A stretch of 64,000 nucleotides of DNA from Hymenobacter citatus (GCF_014333615.1 NZ_JACSCY010000002.1:372001-436000); one strand, 5' to 3'. Counted from the first letter of the stretch, positions 52,329-60,975 are shown. The notes: generated by a model not told the origin, from the letters alone. Numbers and translations are program-made.

Positions 52329-53174
52329 CTAACAGTGCTGCATAGCCTCGTTCAGATCATCAAACTGAAACATATAGCCGGTTTTTTGGCGCAGCAATTC
52401 GCTGTCGATGCGCTTGCCCAGGGTGTCTTCCTCCGCGAAGGTAGGGGGCGCTAGGCCCAAGTGCGCGGCGGCGGCAGTGTAAAACTCCTGCCGGGTAGGG
52501 TGGTGCGCCGCGCTGGCGTTAAAGGTGTGCCCCCAGGCGCTTTGACGGATAATGCGGCATAGGATGCCGAGGCAATCGGTGAGGTGAATGAGGTTGACGG
52601 GGGCCTGTGGCTTGGGTAGATTTGTGCGGCCCGCCAGAAAGCGGCCGGGGGCACGTTGGGGGCCAATCAGGCCAGCCAAGCGCACCACGGTGGTGGCAAA
52701 CGGCGCATCCGGATGCGCAAACAGGTTTTCGGCCCGCAGCAATTCCGAGTCGGCATCGGGGGCGGCCAGGGCGTCGGTTTCGGTCATGGCGCGGGGCTCA
52801 TCGGCATACACGCCAGTGCTACTCACAAATAGCACTTGCCGCACGCCGCAGTCGGCAGCGACCTGGTACACAGGCTGTAGCAGCTTCACGTAGTGCCCCC
52901 GAGCGGTGCTGGGTGGTACGTTTAGTACCAACACCCGCGCGCCGGTAAGCAAGGTGTGCAGCGTGTCTTGGTCAGTAGCCGTAAGGGTAGGGCCCAGCTC
53001 CAGCAGGTAGGGTGTAATGCCCGCGTCGCGCATTTTCAGGAGTCGGCCGGGGGTGGTAGTGGAGCCAGCCACGGCATACCCTTCATCCACCAGCGCCTGC
53101 GCCAGAGGTAGGCCGAGCCAGCCGCAGCCCAATACGGCAATCAGGGGTTGTAGGAGAGTTGGAGTAGGAGCCAT
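52329..53174 (-). CDS. NAD(P)-dependent epimerase-like protein (YeeZ type)
   Basis: A 281-residue Rossmann protein. IAVLGCGWLGLPLAQALVDE is the nucleotide site and LFVSSTGVYADEP carries the SST and Tyr of extended short-chain dehydrogenases, though the usual YxxxK is not intact. PVNLIHLTDCLGILCRII is a typical C-terminal region. Substrate unknown. Divergent from the next gene. Confidence 0.82.
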   Translation of the reverse strand: MAPTPTLLQPLIAVLGCGWLGLPLAQALVDEGYAVAGSTTTPGRLLKMRDAGITPYLLELGPTLTATDQDTLHTLLTGARVLVLNVPPSTARGHYVKLLQPVYQVAADCGVRQVLFVSSTGVYADEPRAMTETDALAAPDADSELLRAENLFAHPDAPFATTVVRLAGLIGPQRAPGRFLAGRTNLPKPQAPVNLIHLTDCLGILCRIIRQSAWGHTFNASAAHHPTRQEFYTAAAAHLGLAPPTFAEEDTLGKRIDSELLRQKTGYMFQFDDLNEAMQHC

Positions 53175-53282
53175 GCGGGGCTAAAGGTGAAGAAAAATTC
53201 TTAGCCCGCATACATCTTGAGCAAATCCAGTAAATCCCGTTCTTGCGCCTTTGCTGCTTCATCTCCTAAAACCCACCTCCTT

Positions 53283-54152
53283 ATGTCAGCCTATTCCCAA
53301 CCCATGCTCCGCGACAATGCCCTGCAAGGCAAAACCATTGTGGTGACGGGCGGCGGCACCGGCCTGGGCCGGGCCATGACTACCTACTTTCTACAGCTCG
53401 GTGCCAACGTCACCATCAGCTCGCGCAAGCTGGATGTGCTGGAAAAAACCGCTGCCGAGCTGCGCGAGCAGACCGGCGGCCAGGTGCTGGCCGTGCAGTG
53501 CGACGTGCGCAAATACGACGAGGTAGAGCGTATGCTCCAGCAAACCATCGACACGTTTGGCGCCGTGGACGTGCTGCTGAACAATGCCGCCGGTAACTTC
53601 ATTTCGCCAACGGAGCGCCTGAGCCACAAGGCATTTGATGTGATTGTGGACATTGTGCTGAAAGGCAGCTACAACTGCACGCTGGCCTTCGGCAAGCGTT
53701 GGATTGCCGACCAGCGCCCCGGCACCATCCTCAATATCGTGACGACGTATGCCTCTGTGGGCTCAGCCTATGTGGTGCCGTCGGCGGCGGCGAAGGCAGG
53801 CGTGCTGGCCCTCACCCGCTCGCTGGCCGTGGAATGGGCCAAGTACGGCATCCGTTCCAACGCCATTGCGCCCGGCCCCTTCCCCACGGAAGGCGCCTGG
53901 AGTCGCCTCTTCCCCGAGCCGCTGGCCGCCAAGCTCGACCCCGCCGCCTCGGTGCCCCTTAAGCGGGTAGGCGACCACCAGGAGCTGGCCAATTTGGCCG
54001 CCTACATGGTATCGGATTTCGCGGCCTACATGAACGGTGAGGTAGTCACCCTCGACGGCGGCGAATGGCTGAACGGGGCCGGCGAGTTCAACAAGCTGGA
54101 AGCCATTCCGGCCCCCATGTGGGATGAGATTGAGAAGAAAATGCGCCGCTAG
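53283..54152 (+). CDS. Short-chain dehydrogenase, 2,4-dienoyl-CoA reductase type
   Basis: About 289 residues from ATG 53283; the longer frame adds 22 residues without family character. VVTGGGTGLGRAMTTYF is the NADP site; LNNAAGNFISPTERLS and AIAPGPFPTEGAWSRL are typical of peroxisomal-type dienoyl-CoA reductases and their bacterial relatives. The usual catalytic YxxxK Tyr is replaced (VVPSAAAKAGV keeps Lys), as in that subgroup. It would remove double bonds of unsaturated acyl-CoA. A nested dyad and terminator follow. Confidence 0.87.
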   Translation: MSAYSQPMLRDNALQGKTIVVTGGGTGLGRAMTTYFLQLGANVTISSRKLDVLEKTAAELREQTGGQVLAVQCDVRKYDEVERMLQQTIDTFGAVDVLLNNAAGNFISPTERLSHKAFDVIVDIVLKGSYNCTLAFGKRWIADQRPGTILNIVTTYASVGSAYVVPSAAAKAGVLALTRSLAVEWAKYGIRSNAIAPGPFPTEGAWSRLFPEPLAAKLDPAASVPLKRVGDHQELANLAAYMVSDFAAYMNGEVVTLDGGEWLNGAGEFNKLEAIPAPMWDEIEKKMRR

Positions 54153-54334
54153 CTCACGGATTAAAGCGGATTTTTCGGATTAATCGGATTTCGTGGACGA
54201 GTCAAACGAAAAGCGCTTGCCATTTGGCAAGCGCTTTTTTATAGGCTTTTCGTCAAAAGCCTAGGGAACTTCAATTACATTCTATAATCGTCCACAAAAT
54301 CCGATTAATCCGAAAAATCCGCTTTAATCCGTGA
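54153..54334. repeat. Stop-to-stop palindrome of the CACGGATTAAAGCGGATT family
   Basis: Arms of about 46 bases (TCACGGATTAAAGCGGATTT on the left; complement ending at 54334) run from the stop of the dehydrogenase gene to the stop of the DUF1571 gene. A complete terminator (54209-54240) lies in the loop, and a second AT-rich segment fills the rest of the spacer. Confidence 0.88.
54209..54240 (+). terminator. Terminator nested inside the palindrome
   Basis: Stem AAAAGCGCTTGCC / GGCAAGCGCTTTT with a 6-base loop region and six T on the plus strand. It serves the dehydrogenase gene; A run before it could also act on the minus strand. Confidence 0.85.
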
Positions 54335-55189
54335 TTATAGTTTATACCCCTTGTACCCCTTCGCAAACTCCTCCTGGGGAATAGGCTGGTTGGCGATGAT
54401 ATTCGAGAACTCAAACCGCTCAAACAAACCTTTGTCATCCAGCACTTCCACCACTAGGGGTAGGAAAAGCTTCTGATCGACGCAGACGGTGGTACGACGA
54501 CCGTAGGCGTTGGGCACTTGGATGGTTTTGCCTGCCGGCACGGGCTTGTCGTACGACAGGTCGTTGCGTTCCACAATCCGAAACTCGCCGCAGCCAAATT
54601 TATTGGCAATCTGCGTGAGGGTTTCGGCTTTGGCAGGCGTGTAGGGCACGTACCGAAACTGCGGAAAGTTGGATAGCAACACGTGGCACGGCCGCCCGGC
54701 CACAATAGTGTCGCCGGCGTAGCGGAAGGAACGCTCGAAGGCGTGGTCCTGGCGCTGGGTAGAGCCGCGGATGATATCGGAAATGCTGCCAAAACCGGCG
54801 TCCAGTAAGCTGTGGTGCTGGTCGCGGCGCATGAGGGTGCCGTTGGGGTCTAGGTTGAGCGTCACGTAGGGGAAGCTATTGGGATATACCCAGGCGTCAC
54901 CGCCATTTTGCCCCGTTACCCACAGTGCCTCAATACCTTTCTGGTTGCGCAGATACACCTGTAGGGGGCTGCTGCTGAGCTTTAGGGTAGACTGCGCCGC
55001 AACGTATTTACCATCCACCCGTTCCTTTGCCCGCACCGTGCAGCGCAGTGTTTTGAGGTTGTCGATGGCGGCGCTGAGGCGGCTCAGCAACTGCTCGGTG
55101 GAAATCTTATCAGTAGGAGCCGGGGCAGCGGCGAGCGAAGAGGCCAGCAAAACAACGGCCAGCGCAACCAGCCGAATAGTACGCATCAT
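54335..55189 (-). CDS. DUF1571 protein with LysM-like segment
   Basis: A 284-residue exported protein (signal peptide to SLAAAP). The body is a LolA-like beta sheet: LKTLRCTVRAKERVDGKYVA, LKLSSSPLQVYLRNQKG and WVYPNSFPYVTLNLDPNG. Residues about 190-230 (KAETLTQIANKFGCGEFRIV ... GKTIQVP) read like a LysM peptidoglycan-binding repeat inserted in the fold. Role unknown; outer-membrane or cell-wall contact is plausible. It converges on the dehydrogenase gene. Met1 or Met2 may be the start. Confidence 0.8.
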   Translation of the reverse strand: MMRTIRLVALAVVLLASSLAAAPAPTDKISTEQLLSRLSAAIDNLKTLRCTVRAKERVDGKYVAAQSTLKLSSSPLQVYLRNQKGIEALWVTGQNGGDAWVYPNSFPYVTLNLDPNGTLMRRDQHHSLLDAGFGSISDIIRGSTQRQDHAFERSFRYAGDTIVAGRPCHVLLSNFPQFRYVPYTPAKAETLTQIANKFGCGEFRIVERNDLSYDKPVPAGKTIQVPNAYGRRTTVCVDQKLFLPLVVEVLDDKGLFERFEFSNIIANQPIPQEEFAKGYKGYKL

Positions 55190-55245
55190 AGGAAAAATAG
55201 GAAAACGTTAGCAGGCGCCCCCATGCACAAACCGCGCCGAATAGC

Positions 55246-55545
55246 CTAGTTGAGGCTAATGCGTGGAAACCGAAACGTATTGCTATCAAACACGAATAGC
55301 TCGTGCATTTCAATTTGCCAGAAATAAGGATATAAAGGCAACTGCTCTAACACAGCCCGCGCCTCGGCCTCCGTTTCCCCATTGATGGTGAGCCAGCCGT
55401 GCCGGTAATCGGCGCTGATGGCGTAGTTTTCCAGCACACTCTCGTCTAGTAACTGGCTCACGTGGGCGCGATGACTGGGAATCAGTTCTATAAAATCCTC
55501 AGAAAAATGAGGGGGTAGGGAAAGCGTAACGATGAACTTGGGCAT
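55246..55545 (-). CDS. Small protein of YciI/muconolactone-isomerase-like fold
   Basis: A 99-residue protein with no signal or membrane segment. MPKFIVTLSLPPHFSEDFIE and TINGETEAEARAVLEQLPLY fit a small ferredoxin-like alpha/beta fold as in YciI or muconolactone isomerase relatives. No active-site residue is identified. Divergent from the glycosyltransferase gene. Function unknown. Confidence 0.6.
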   Translation of the reverse strand: MPKFIVTLSLPPHFSEDFIELIPSHRAHVSQLLDESVLENYAISADYRHGWLTINGETEAEARAVLEQLPLYPYFWQIEMHELFVFDSNTFRFPRISLN

Positions 55546-55652
55546 ATAGTGAAGCAGATAATGCTAAGTCGGATAAACGGTACTATTCCTAGAAAGTTGG
55601 CTTTTTGCCGCAATGGTGCAACTTTTTAACCATAATTGTAGAATAGGAAGGC

Positions 55653-56408
55653 ATGTACTTCTCCATCATCACCCCGACCCGCAACCGTCGGCAGTATTTG
55701 CCCGAGGCCATTGAGAGCGTCCGCGCTACTGTTTCGGCCCCCATCGATTTTTCCTACGAGCACCTGATCAACGAGTTGGCCAGCGACGACGACACCGCCG
55801 CCTACCTAGAGGAGGTAGCCGCCCAGGACGGCCCGCCGCTGCGCTACTGGAAACAGCCGGAGAAAATGCTGCCTGGCCCCGCTCGCAACCAGATCATCCG
55901 CGAGGCGCAGCCCGGCGGTTGGCTCGTACCCCTCGACGACGACGATGTAATGCTACAACGCAACCTCTACCACTACGCCGACCTCATCCAGCAGCATCCC
56001 GACCAACCGTGGTTCGTAGCCGACTTCCTGCGTATGGACGAGGAGCGGCGCTACCTGCTACGCGAAGACTACTACGCCTGGAAATTTGACACACCCACGG
56101 ACATGCTGCGCGCCATTTTCCGGGCCGAAAACTTCATTCAGGGCAACGTGTGCTACTCGCACGAGCTGTTTGATCAGGTAGGCGGCTACAGCGAAGACAT
56201 TGAAATGGCTGAGGATTTGGAGCTGTACGTGCGCTTCCTGCTGGCTGGTCACTTGCCCGTCATTTCGCCCCATATCAGCCACCTGCACCGCTTCCACACC
56301 AACAACATCAGCGTGGGCGTAGACGCCGAAAAGCACGGCAACGACCTGCGCGCCATCTACGACCTGCACGCGGCGGAACTGGGCAAGCTGGGCATTGAAC
56401 GGCCATAG
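55653..56408 (+). CDS. Family 2 glycosyltransferase
   Basis: A 251-residue GT-A enzyme. FSIITPTRNRRQYLPEAIES is the N-terminal nucleotide region and WLVPLDDDDVMLQRN carries the DxD metal site; MAEDLELYVRFL supplies the catalytic-loop Glu-Asp region. No membrane helix, so the sugar acceptor is probably soluble or peripheral. The gene stands alone; a long dyad follows. Confidence 0.87.
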   Translation: MYFSIITPTRNRRQYLPEAIESVRATVSAPIDFSYEHLINELASDDDTAAYLEEVAAQDGPPLRYWKQPEKMLPGPARNQIIREAQPGGWLVPLDDDDVMLQRNLYHYADLIQQHPDQPWFVADFLRMDEERRYLLREDYYAWKFDTPTDMLRAIFRAENFIQGNVCYSHELFDQVGGYSEDIEMAEDLELYVRFLLAGHLPVISPHISHLHRFHTNNISVGVDAEKHGNDLRAIYDLHAAELGKLGIERP

Positions 56409-56434
56409 CATAACTCATTAGCAGCCTATTTACT

Positions 56435-56536
56435 CTGTCATCCTGAGCTTGCGAAGGACCTTCTCACGCATGAACGAGTCGTTGGTACGATGGTCGTTCT
56501 AGCGTTAGAAGGTCCTTCGCAAGCTCAGGATGACAG
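56435..56536. repeat. Inverted repeat (GTCATCCTGAGCTTGCGAAGGACC family)
   Basis: Arms CTGTCATCCTGAGCTTGCGA... (56435) and the complement ending 56536, loop about 45 bases. It fills the convergent space between the glycosyltransferase and amidohydrolase genes. Confidence 0.9.
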
Positions 56537-56544
56537 GTAGTTAT

Positions 56545-57834
56545 TTATGGCTGTTTATATAACACCCCGCCCTTCATCACTAGCCGCACCTGCCGTAATG
56601 CCATCACGTCGCGGGTAGGGTCGCCTTGCACGGCCACGAGGTCGGCCAGGAGGCCGGGCTGAATGCGTCCCCGATCAATAAGGCCGAAAATGCGGGCATT
56701 GCCGCTGGTGGCTTGGCGCAAGACGGCCAGGGGCGTGAGGCCGTAGTCCTGCACCAGCAGCTCGGCCTCGCGCACGTTGTCGCCGTGCGCAAATACGCCC
56801 ACGTCGCCGCCAAACGCCAGCGTGACGCCGCTTTTCAGGGCGGCTTCCATGCTGATGTGCTTTTGCTGCACGCGCTCGGGTAGGGCGCCCTGCCCCTTAT
56901 GCCAGCCCTGGTACTGCGCAATGGCGTCGCCGGCTGCCACGGTGGGGCAGAGGGCCACACCGCGCTGCTTCATCAGCTTGAATACTTCCAGCGTGCCGCC
57001 GTCGCCGTGCTCAATGGTTTGCACGCCGGCCAGTGTGGCGCGGCGCATGCCTTCGGGGGTAGAAGAATGCGCTACTACGGGCCGGCCGGCGGCGTTGGCC
57101 GTTTGCACGATCAGGTTCAGCTCCTCCTGCGAGAAGGTAGGGCGCGCCGGTTCGCCCTTGCCCCAGCGGTAGTCGGCGTATACTTTAATGATATCGGCGC
57201 CGCGCCCGATTTGCTCGCGTACGGCCCGTACCACGCCTTCGGGGCCGTCGGCCTCCTGGGCGCCCTGGGGCACCTCCACGTCGGTAGAGAGCTTGGGTCC
57301 GTAGCTGCCAGTTGCCACCAGCGCCCGGGTAGCCACCAGCAGCCGCGGGCCGGGAGTAATGCCTTGGTCAATAGCCTGTTTGATGCCCACATCGGCGTAG
57401 CCGGCGCCCTCGGTGCCCAGGTCGCGGGCGGTAGTGAAGCCAGCGAGCAGCGTGCGTTGGGCATGGGTCGTGGCTCGCGCCACCCGCAACGCCTGCGACT
57501 CCAGCAGCACTTGGTCGTTCCACGGGGTTTCGTTGTAGGGGTGCAGCAGTAGGTGGGAGTGCCCTTCTATCAGACCGGGGAGTAGGGTAAGGCCGGGTAG
57601 CTCCAGCGTGCGGGCGCCGGCGGGGGTAAGCAGGTTGGGGCCAACGGCTTTTATCCGGTCGCCTTCCACCAGCACCTGCCAGCCGGTGTGCAGCGTTTCA
57701 CCATCGAAGACGGCGGCGGGGCGCAGAAGGGTAGAGGTGGGGGAGGTTTGGGCTAGTAGCGGCTGTGCGCTGCTCAGCAGAAAACCGAATAGGAAAAGCC
57801 AGCAGCATCTGTAGCTATGAGAGAGCGAGAGCAT
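56545..57834 (-). CDS. Secreted amidohydrolase (prolidase-like)
   Basis: A 429-residue metal hydrolase with signal peptide (ends LLAQ). Metal ligands: GHSHLLL (HxH), IIKVYADYRWG (carboxylated Lys), VAHSSTPEG, IEHGDGG and LAFGGDVGVF (Asp). This is the two-metal amidohydrolase layout of Xaa-Pro dipeptidases and related enzymes. A periplasmic dipeptide or cyclic amide hydrolase is expected; substrate not known. It lies beside a DPP11-type peptidase gene on the same strand, which fits peptide use. Confidence 0.87.
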   Translation of the reverse strand: MLSLSHSYRCCWLFLFGFLLSSAQPLLAQTSPTSTLLRPAAVFDGETLHTGWQVLVEGDRIKAVGPNLLTPAGARTLELPGLTLLPGLIEGHSHLLLHPYNETPWNDQVLLESQALRVARATTHAQRTLLAGFTTARDLGTEGAGYADVGIKQAIDQGITPGPRLLVATRALVATGSYGPKLSTDVEVPQGAQEADGPEGVVRAVREQIGRGADIIKVYADYRWGKGEPARPTFSQEELNLIVQTANAAGRPVVAHSSTPEGMRRATLAGVQTIEHGDGGTLEVFKLMKQRGVALCPTVAAGDAIAQYQGWHKGQGALPERVQQKHISMEAALKSGVTLAFGGDVGVFAHGDNVREAELLVQDYGLTPLAVLRQATSGNARIFGLIDRGRIQPGLLADLVAVQGDPTRDVMALRQVRLVMKGGVLYKQP

Positions 57835-57866
57835 AGAGCGGGAATATATTCTTGGTCAATAAACAC

Positions 57867-57898
57867 AAAAAAGAGACGTCAGTAGCTGACGTCTCTTT
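57867..57898 (-). terminator. Terminator after the S46 peptidase gene
   Basis: Stem AGAGACGTCAG / CTGACGTCTCT with a 3-base loop; on the minus strand it is followed by T residues (AAAAAA on plus). It lies 46 bases past the peptidase stop, before the amidohydrolase gene. Confidence 0.85.
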
Positions 57899-57943
57899 GT
57901 AAGTAGGGATAGAGATACAAGAGGTTGTTCGCTACCACTGGCT

Positions 57944-60178
57944 TTACGCTTTTTGTTTGCGCTTGCCCTTCTTCACTTTCGCTTCCTTCGCTGGTTTGCC
58001 GTTGGCTTCTGGCTTGCCTACCAGCGTCATTTCCTGAATAAGGCGGGTGGCGCCGGCGTATTTATCCACTACAAACAACATGTAGCGCACATCAAGGGTG
58101 ATATTGCGCACCTGGTCGGGGTCGAACATGATGTCGGACATGGTGCCTTCCCAGTTGCGGTCGAAGTTGGTGCCAATCAGCTCGCCGCGGCCGTTGATGA
58201 CGGGCGAACCGGAGTTGCCGCCGGTGGTGTGGTTGGTGGCGATGAAGGCTACCGGCACGGTGCCGTCCACGGCATATGGCCCGTAGTCTTTCTTCTGATA
58301 CAGCTCTGCGAGGCGGGCCGGCACCTGAAAATCAGGGTTCGTGGGGTCGGCCTTTTCCATGATGCCGTCGAGGGTAGTGTAGTACGCATACTTCACACCA
58401 TCGCGGGGCTCGTAGCCGGCTACCTGGCCATAGGCCACGCGCAGGGTAGAGTTGGCGTCGGGGTAGAAGGTTTTATCGGTCTGCATCTGGCGCAGGCCGG
58501 CCATGTAGGTGCGCGAGAGCAGCGTGATGTTGTCGTTGGCAATCTGATAGGGCGGCAGGATGTTGGCCCGGTAGTTCGTCACGATGGCCGAGGCCAACTG
58601 GTAGGCCGGGTCGTTGGTAAGGGCGGCCACGTTGCCCTTAGCCACTTCATCCAACACGGCGTTAGCGCTTTCCGGTGTCGTCAGCCGTGATTTGCTGTAG
58701 AGGTGGTCGGCGTAGGCGGTCCAGCCATTTTTGCCCGGATACTGCTTCTGCAAGGCCTTCACGTAATCAGGCAGGAGGGTAGGTGGCGTATTTTCAGCAT
58801 ACAGCGCCAGCAATGCCGCCGCTACTTTCTGATCGGTTGGCTTGCTGTAGTTCCGAAAGAAGCCATTCACGCCGGTTTTGAGCTTCTGCACGGCAGTGGT
58901 GCGGTCGGCGGCGTTTTTGATATCCGCCACGGCCAGCAGGCTGTTGGCATAGAGCATCAGCTCCACACCCAAGGCGGCTTCGGTCACGTAGTCGCGGGCT
59001 AGCGACACGTCGCGCTCGGCGCGGTAGTTTTTCTCAAACTCGGGCAGCAACCCGGCGTAGGCGGCGCGGCGGGCCGCATCGCCCTGGGTAGCCCACTGCT
59101 GAAAGCGGGCTTCCTGCTCCTGCTTGCGCGCCACGGCATCCAGGCGCTTCAGACCGCGCATTTCGCCTTGCCACTTCTTCCAGTAATTGGCCAGCGAGGC
59201 ATATTTCGCGGCGTACTGAATCCGCACTTTATCCGAAGCCTTCATGTCGGCGTCCAGGATGCGCAGCTTGGTGTCGCGCACCTGTACCTTGGCCGGGTCC
59301 GAGAGAGAGTAGATTTCGTCTACCCCCCACGAGGTCAGGTACTCGTTGGTACGGCCGGGAAAGCCAAATACCAGCGTGAAGTCGCCGGGCTTGATGCCGC
59401 CGAGCGAGATGGGCAGATGATGACGGGGCTTGAAAGGCTTATTCTGGGGCGAGTAAGGCGCGGGCTTGTTGTTGGGGCCGGCGTAGATGCGGAACAGGGA
59501 AAAGTCGCCAGTATGACGGGGCCACATCCAGTTGTCGGTATCACCGCCAAACTTACCAATGCTGCTCGGCGGGGCACCTACCAAGCGCACATCCTCAAAC
59601 ACCTCCGTCACAAACAGATAATACTCGTTGCCGCCAAACATGGGCCGCACAAAGGCGCGGTAGTGCGTGCCCTGCACGGCCGCTTGTGCCACCTGCTGGC
59701 TGTGCTGCTGCACCAGCCGCTCGCGGGCATCTTCTGAAATGCCAGTGGCGGGCACATCTTGCAATACCTGCTTGGTTACATCCTCCATGCGCACAATGAA
59801 GGTAGCGGTGAGGCCTTGGTTGGGCAGCTCCTCGCTGGGCGACATGGCCCAGTAGCCGTTGGTGAGGTAGTCTTTCTCCACCGACGAATGGCTCTGGATG
59901 GAGCTGTAGCCGCAATGGTGGTTGGTGAGCAGCAGGCCCTGATCGGAAATGATTTCGCCGGTGCAGCCACCGCCGAACTGCACCACGGCGTCTTTCAGGC
60001 TGCCTTTGTTGACGCTGTAGATGTCTTCGGCCGTCAGTTTGAGGCCTTTTTGCCGCATGTCGGCTTCGTTGAGTTGCTTGAGCAGCAGAGGTAGCCACAT
60101 GCCTTCGTCGGCACGGGCGGAGGGTAGGAAGGAAAGGAGCGTAAGGGCCAGCAACGCCAGCCGGTTGGGAATGGGCAT
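57944..60178 (-). CDS. S46 dipeptidyl-peptidase, DPP11-like (Asp/Glu-specific)
   Basis: About 744 residues from the Met at 60176-60178 (MPIPNRLALLALTLLSFLPS), which opens a signal peptide; the longer frame has 39 extra residues without signal character. GGGCTGEIISDQGLLLTNHH holds the triad His, WPRHTGDFSLFRIY the Asp, and HTTGGNSGSPV the Ser. The residue 18 positions after that Ser is Arg (FDRNWEG); Arg there marks DPP11, which removes dipeptides with Asp or Glu at P1, while Gly marks DPP7. Periplasmic protein degradation is expected. Confidence 0.93.
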   Translation of the reverse strand: MPIPNRLALLALTLLSFLPSARADEGMWLPLLLKQLNEADMRQKGLKLTAEDIYSVNKGSLKDAVVQFGGGCTGEIISDQGLLLTNHHCGYSSIQSHSSVEKDYLTNGYWAMSPSEELPNQGLTATFIVRMEDVTKQVLQDVPATGISEDARERLVQQHSQQVAQAAVQGTHYRAFVRPMFGGNEYYLFVTEVFEDVRLVGAPPSSIGKFGGDTDNWMWPRHTGDFSLFRIYAGPNNKPAPYSPQNKPFKPRHHLPISLGGIKPGDFTLVFGFPGRTNEYLTSWGVDEIYSLSDPAKVQVRDTKLRILDADMKASDKVRIQYAAKYASLANYWKKWQGEMRGLKRLDAVARKQEQEARFQQWATQGDAARRAAYAGLLPEFEKNYRAERDVSLARDYVTEAALGVELMLYANSLLAVADIKNAADRTTAVQKLKTGVNGFFRNYSKPTDQKVAAALLALYAENTPPTLLPDYVKALQKQYPGKNGWTAYADHLYSKSRLTTPESANAVLDEVAKGNVAALTNDPAYQLASAIVTNYRANILPPYQIANDNITLLSRTYMAGLRQMQTDKTFYPDANSTLRVAYGQVAGYEPRDGVKYAYYTTLDGIMEKADPTNPDFQVPARLAELYQKKDYGPYAVDGTVPVAFIATNHTTGGNSGSPVINGRGELIGTNFDRNWEGTMSDIMFDPDQVRNITLDVRYMLFVVDKYAGATRLIQEMTLVGKPEANGKPAKEAKVKKGKRKQKA

Positions 60179-60319
60179 GAACAAAAATTGGGTGAACGAA
60201 ACCCGAAAATACGGTTTTTTGAGCGCCCACCCGACGCAGAAGGTCGAAGAAACCGCGTCCAAACGTCGCCAAAAGCATGGCTGGCACGTACTCATAGTTC
60301 ACAGATAGAGCAGAGGAAT

Positions 60320-60850
60320 ATGTTTTTTAGTAGCTGGGCCAGCATTGGCCGCACGGCGCTTATGGCCGTTGCCGTTTATGTTGCCATCATTGTTTTGATT
60401 CGGCTGTCGGGCAAGCGCACCCTGGCCAAGATGAATGCCTTCGATTTGGTGGTAACGGTGGCGCTGGGCTCCAGTCTGGCTACGGTAGCGCTATCCAAAA
60501 GCACGAAGCTGGTAGAAGGCGTGCTGGGTATTGCCGTGCTATTGGGGCTGCAATACGTGGTGGCGTGGCTATCCATTCGCTCCAAAAAAGTGCGCCAACT
60601 AGTGAAGGCCGAACCGCAGATGCTGCTGCACAACGGACAGTTTCTGGAAAGAGCGCTCCGGAAAGAACGCGTTACGCACGACGAAGTACGCGCAGCCGTG
60701 CGCCAGCAAGGAGTTCTTGCGCTGGACCAGGTGGCGGCCGTAGTGCTGGAAACCGATGGTAGTATGAGCGTAATTCAGCACTCCGACCAGTCGCAATCGG
60801 CCTCGGCTTTGGAGGACGTGCAGGGACAGGTAGGAAAAGAGCAATCCTGA
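60320..60850 (+). CDS. DUF421 (YetF-type) membrane protein
   Basis: About 176 residues from ATG 60320 (MFFSSWASIGRTALMAVAVY); the longer frame runs through a non-coding stretch. Three N-terminal helices include AIIVLIRLSGKRTLAKMNAF and DLVVTVALGSSLATVAL, the family hallmark. The C-terminal part is a small cytoplasmic domain (LLHNGQFLERALRKERVTHD). YetF-like proteins are common in spore formers and elsewhere with unclear role. Divergent from the S46 gene. Confidence 0.87.
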   Translation: MFFSSWASIGRTALMAVAVYVAIIVLIRLSGKRTLAKMNAFDLVVTVALGSSLATVALSKSTKLVEGVLGIAVLLGLQYVVAWLSIRSKKVRQLVKAEPQMLLHNGQFLERALRKERVTHDEVRAAVRQQGVLALDQVAAVVLETDGSMSVIQHSDQSQSASALEDVQGQVGKEQS

Positions 60851-60857
60851 AGAAAGC

Positions 60858-60961
60858 CTGTCATCCTGAATGAAGTGAAGGACCTTCTGCCGGTAGAACG
60901 ATACTCGCATCAACGATTCGTTCTACCGGCAGAAGGTCCTTCACTTCATTCAGGATGACGG
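60858..60961. repeat. Inverted repeat (GTCATCCTGAATGAAGTGAAGGACC family)
   Basis: Arms of about 45 bases (CTGTCATCCTGAATGAAGTG... and complement ending 60961), loop about 14 bases, nearly perfect. It fills the space between the convergent DUF421 and DUF1232 genes. Its middle (ATGAAGTGAAGGACC) differs from the GCTTGCGAAGGACC of the other members. Confidence 0.9.
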
Positions 60962-60975
60962 GTAAGCTACACTAC

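Noticed and set aside
60188..60319. Extended N-terminus of the DUF421 gene
   Set aside because: This stretch overlaps the start of the S46 gene on the other strand and lacks hydrophobic character; ATG 60320 begins the known first helix.
1079..60961. Dyads as insertion-sequence ends or attachment sites
   Set aside because: No transposase or integrase is near any of them, the loops are too short to hold one, and no target duplications were evident.
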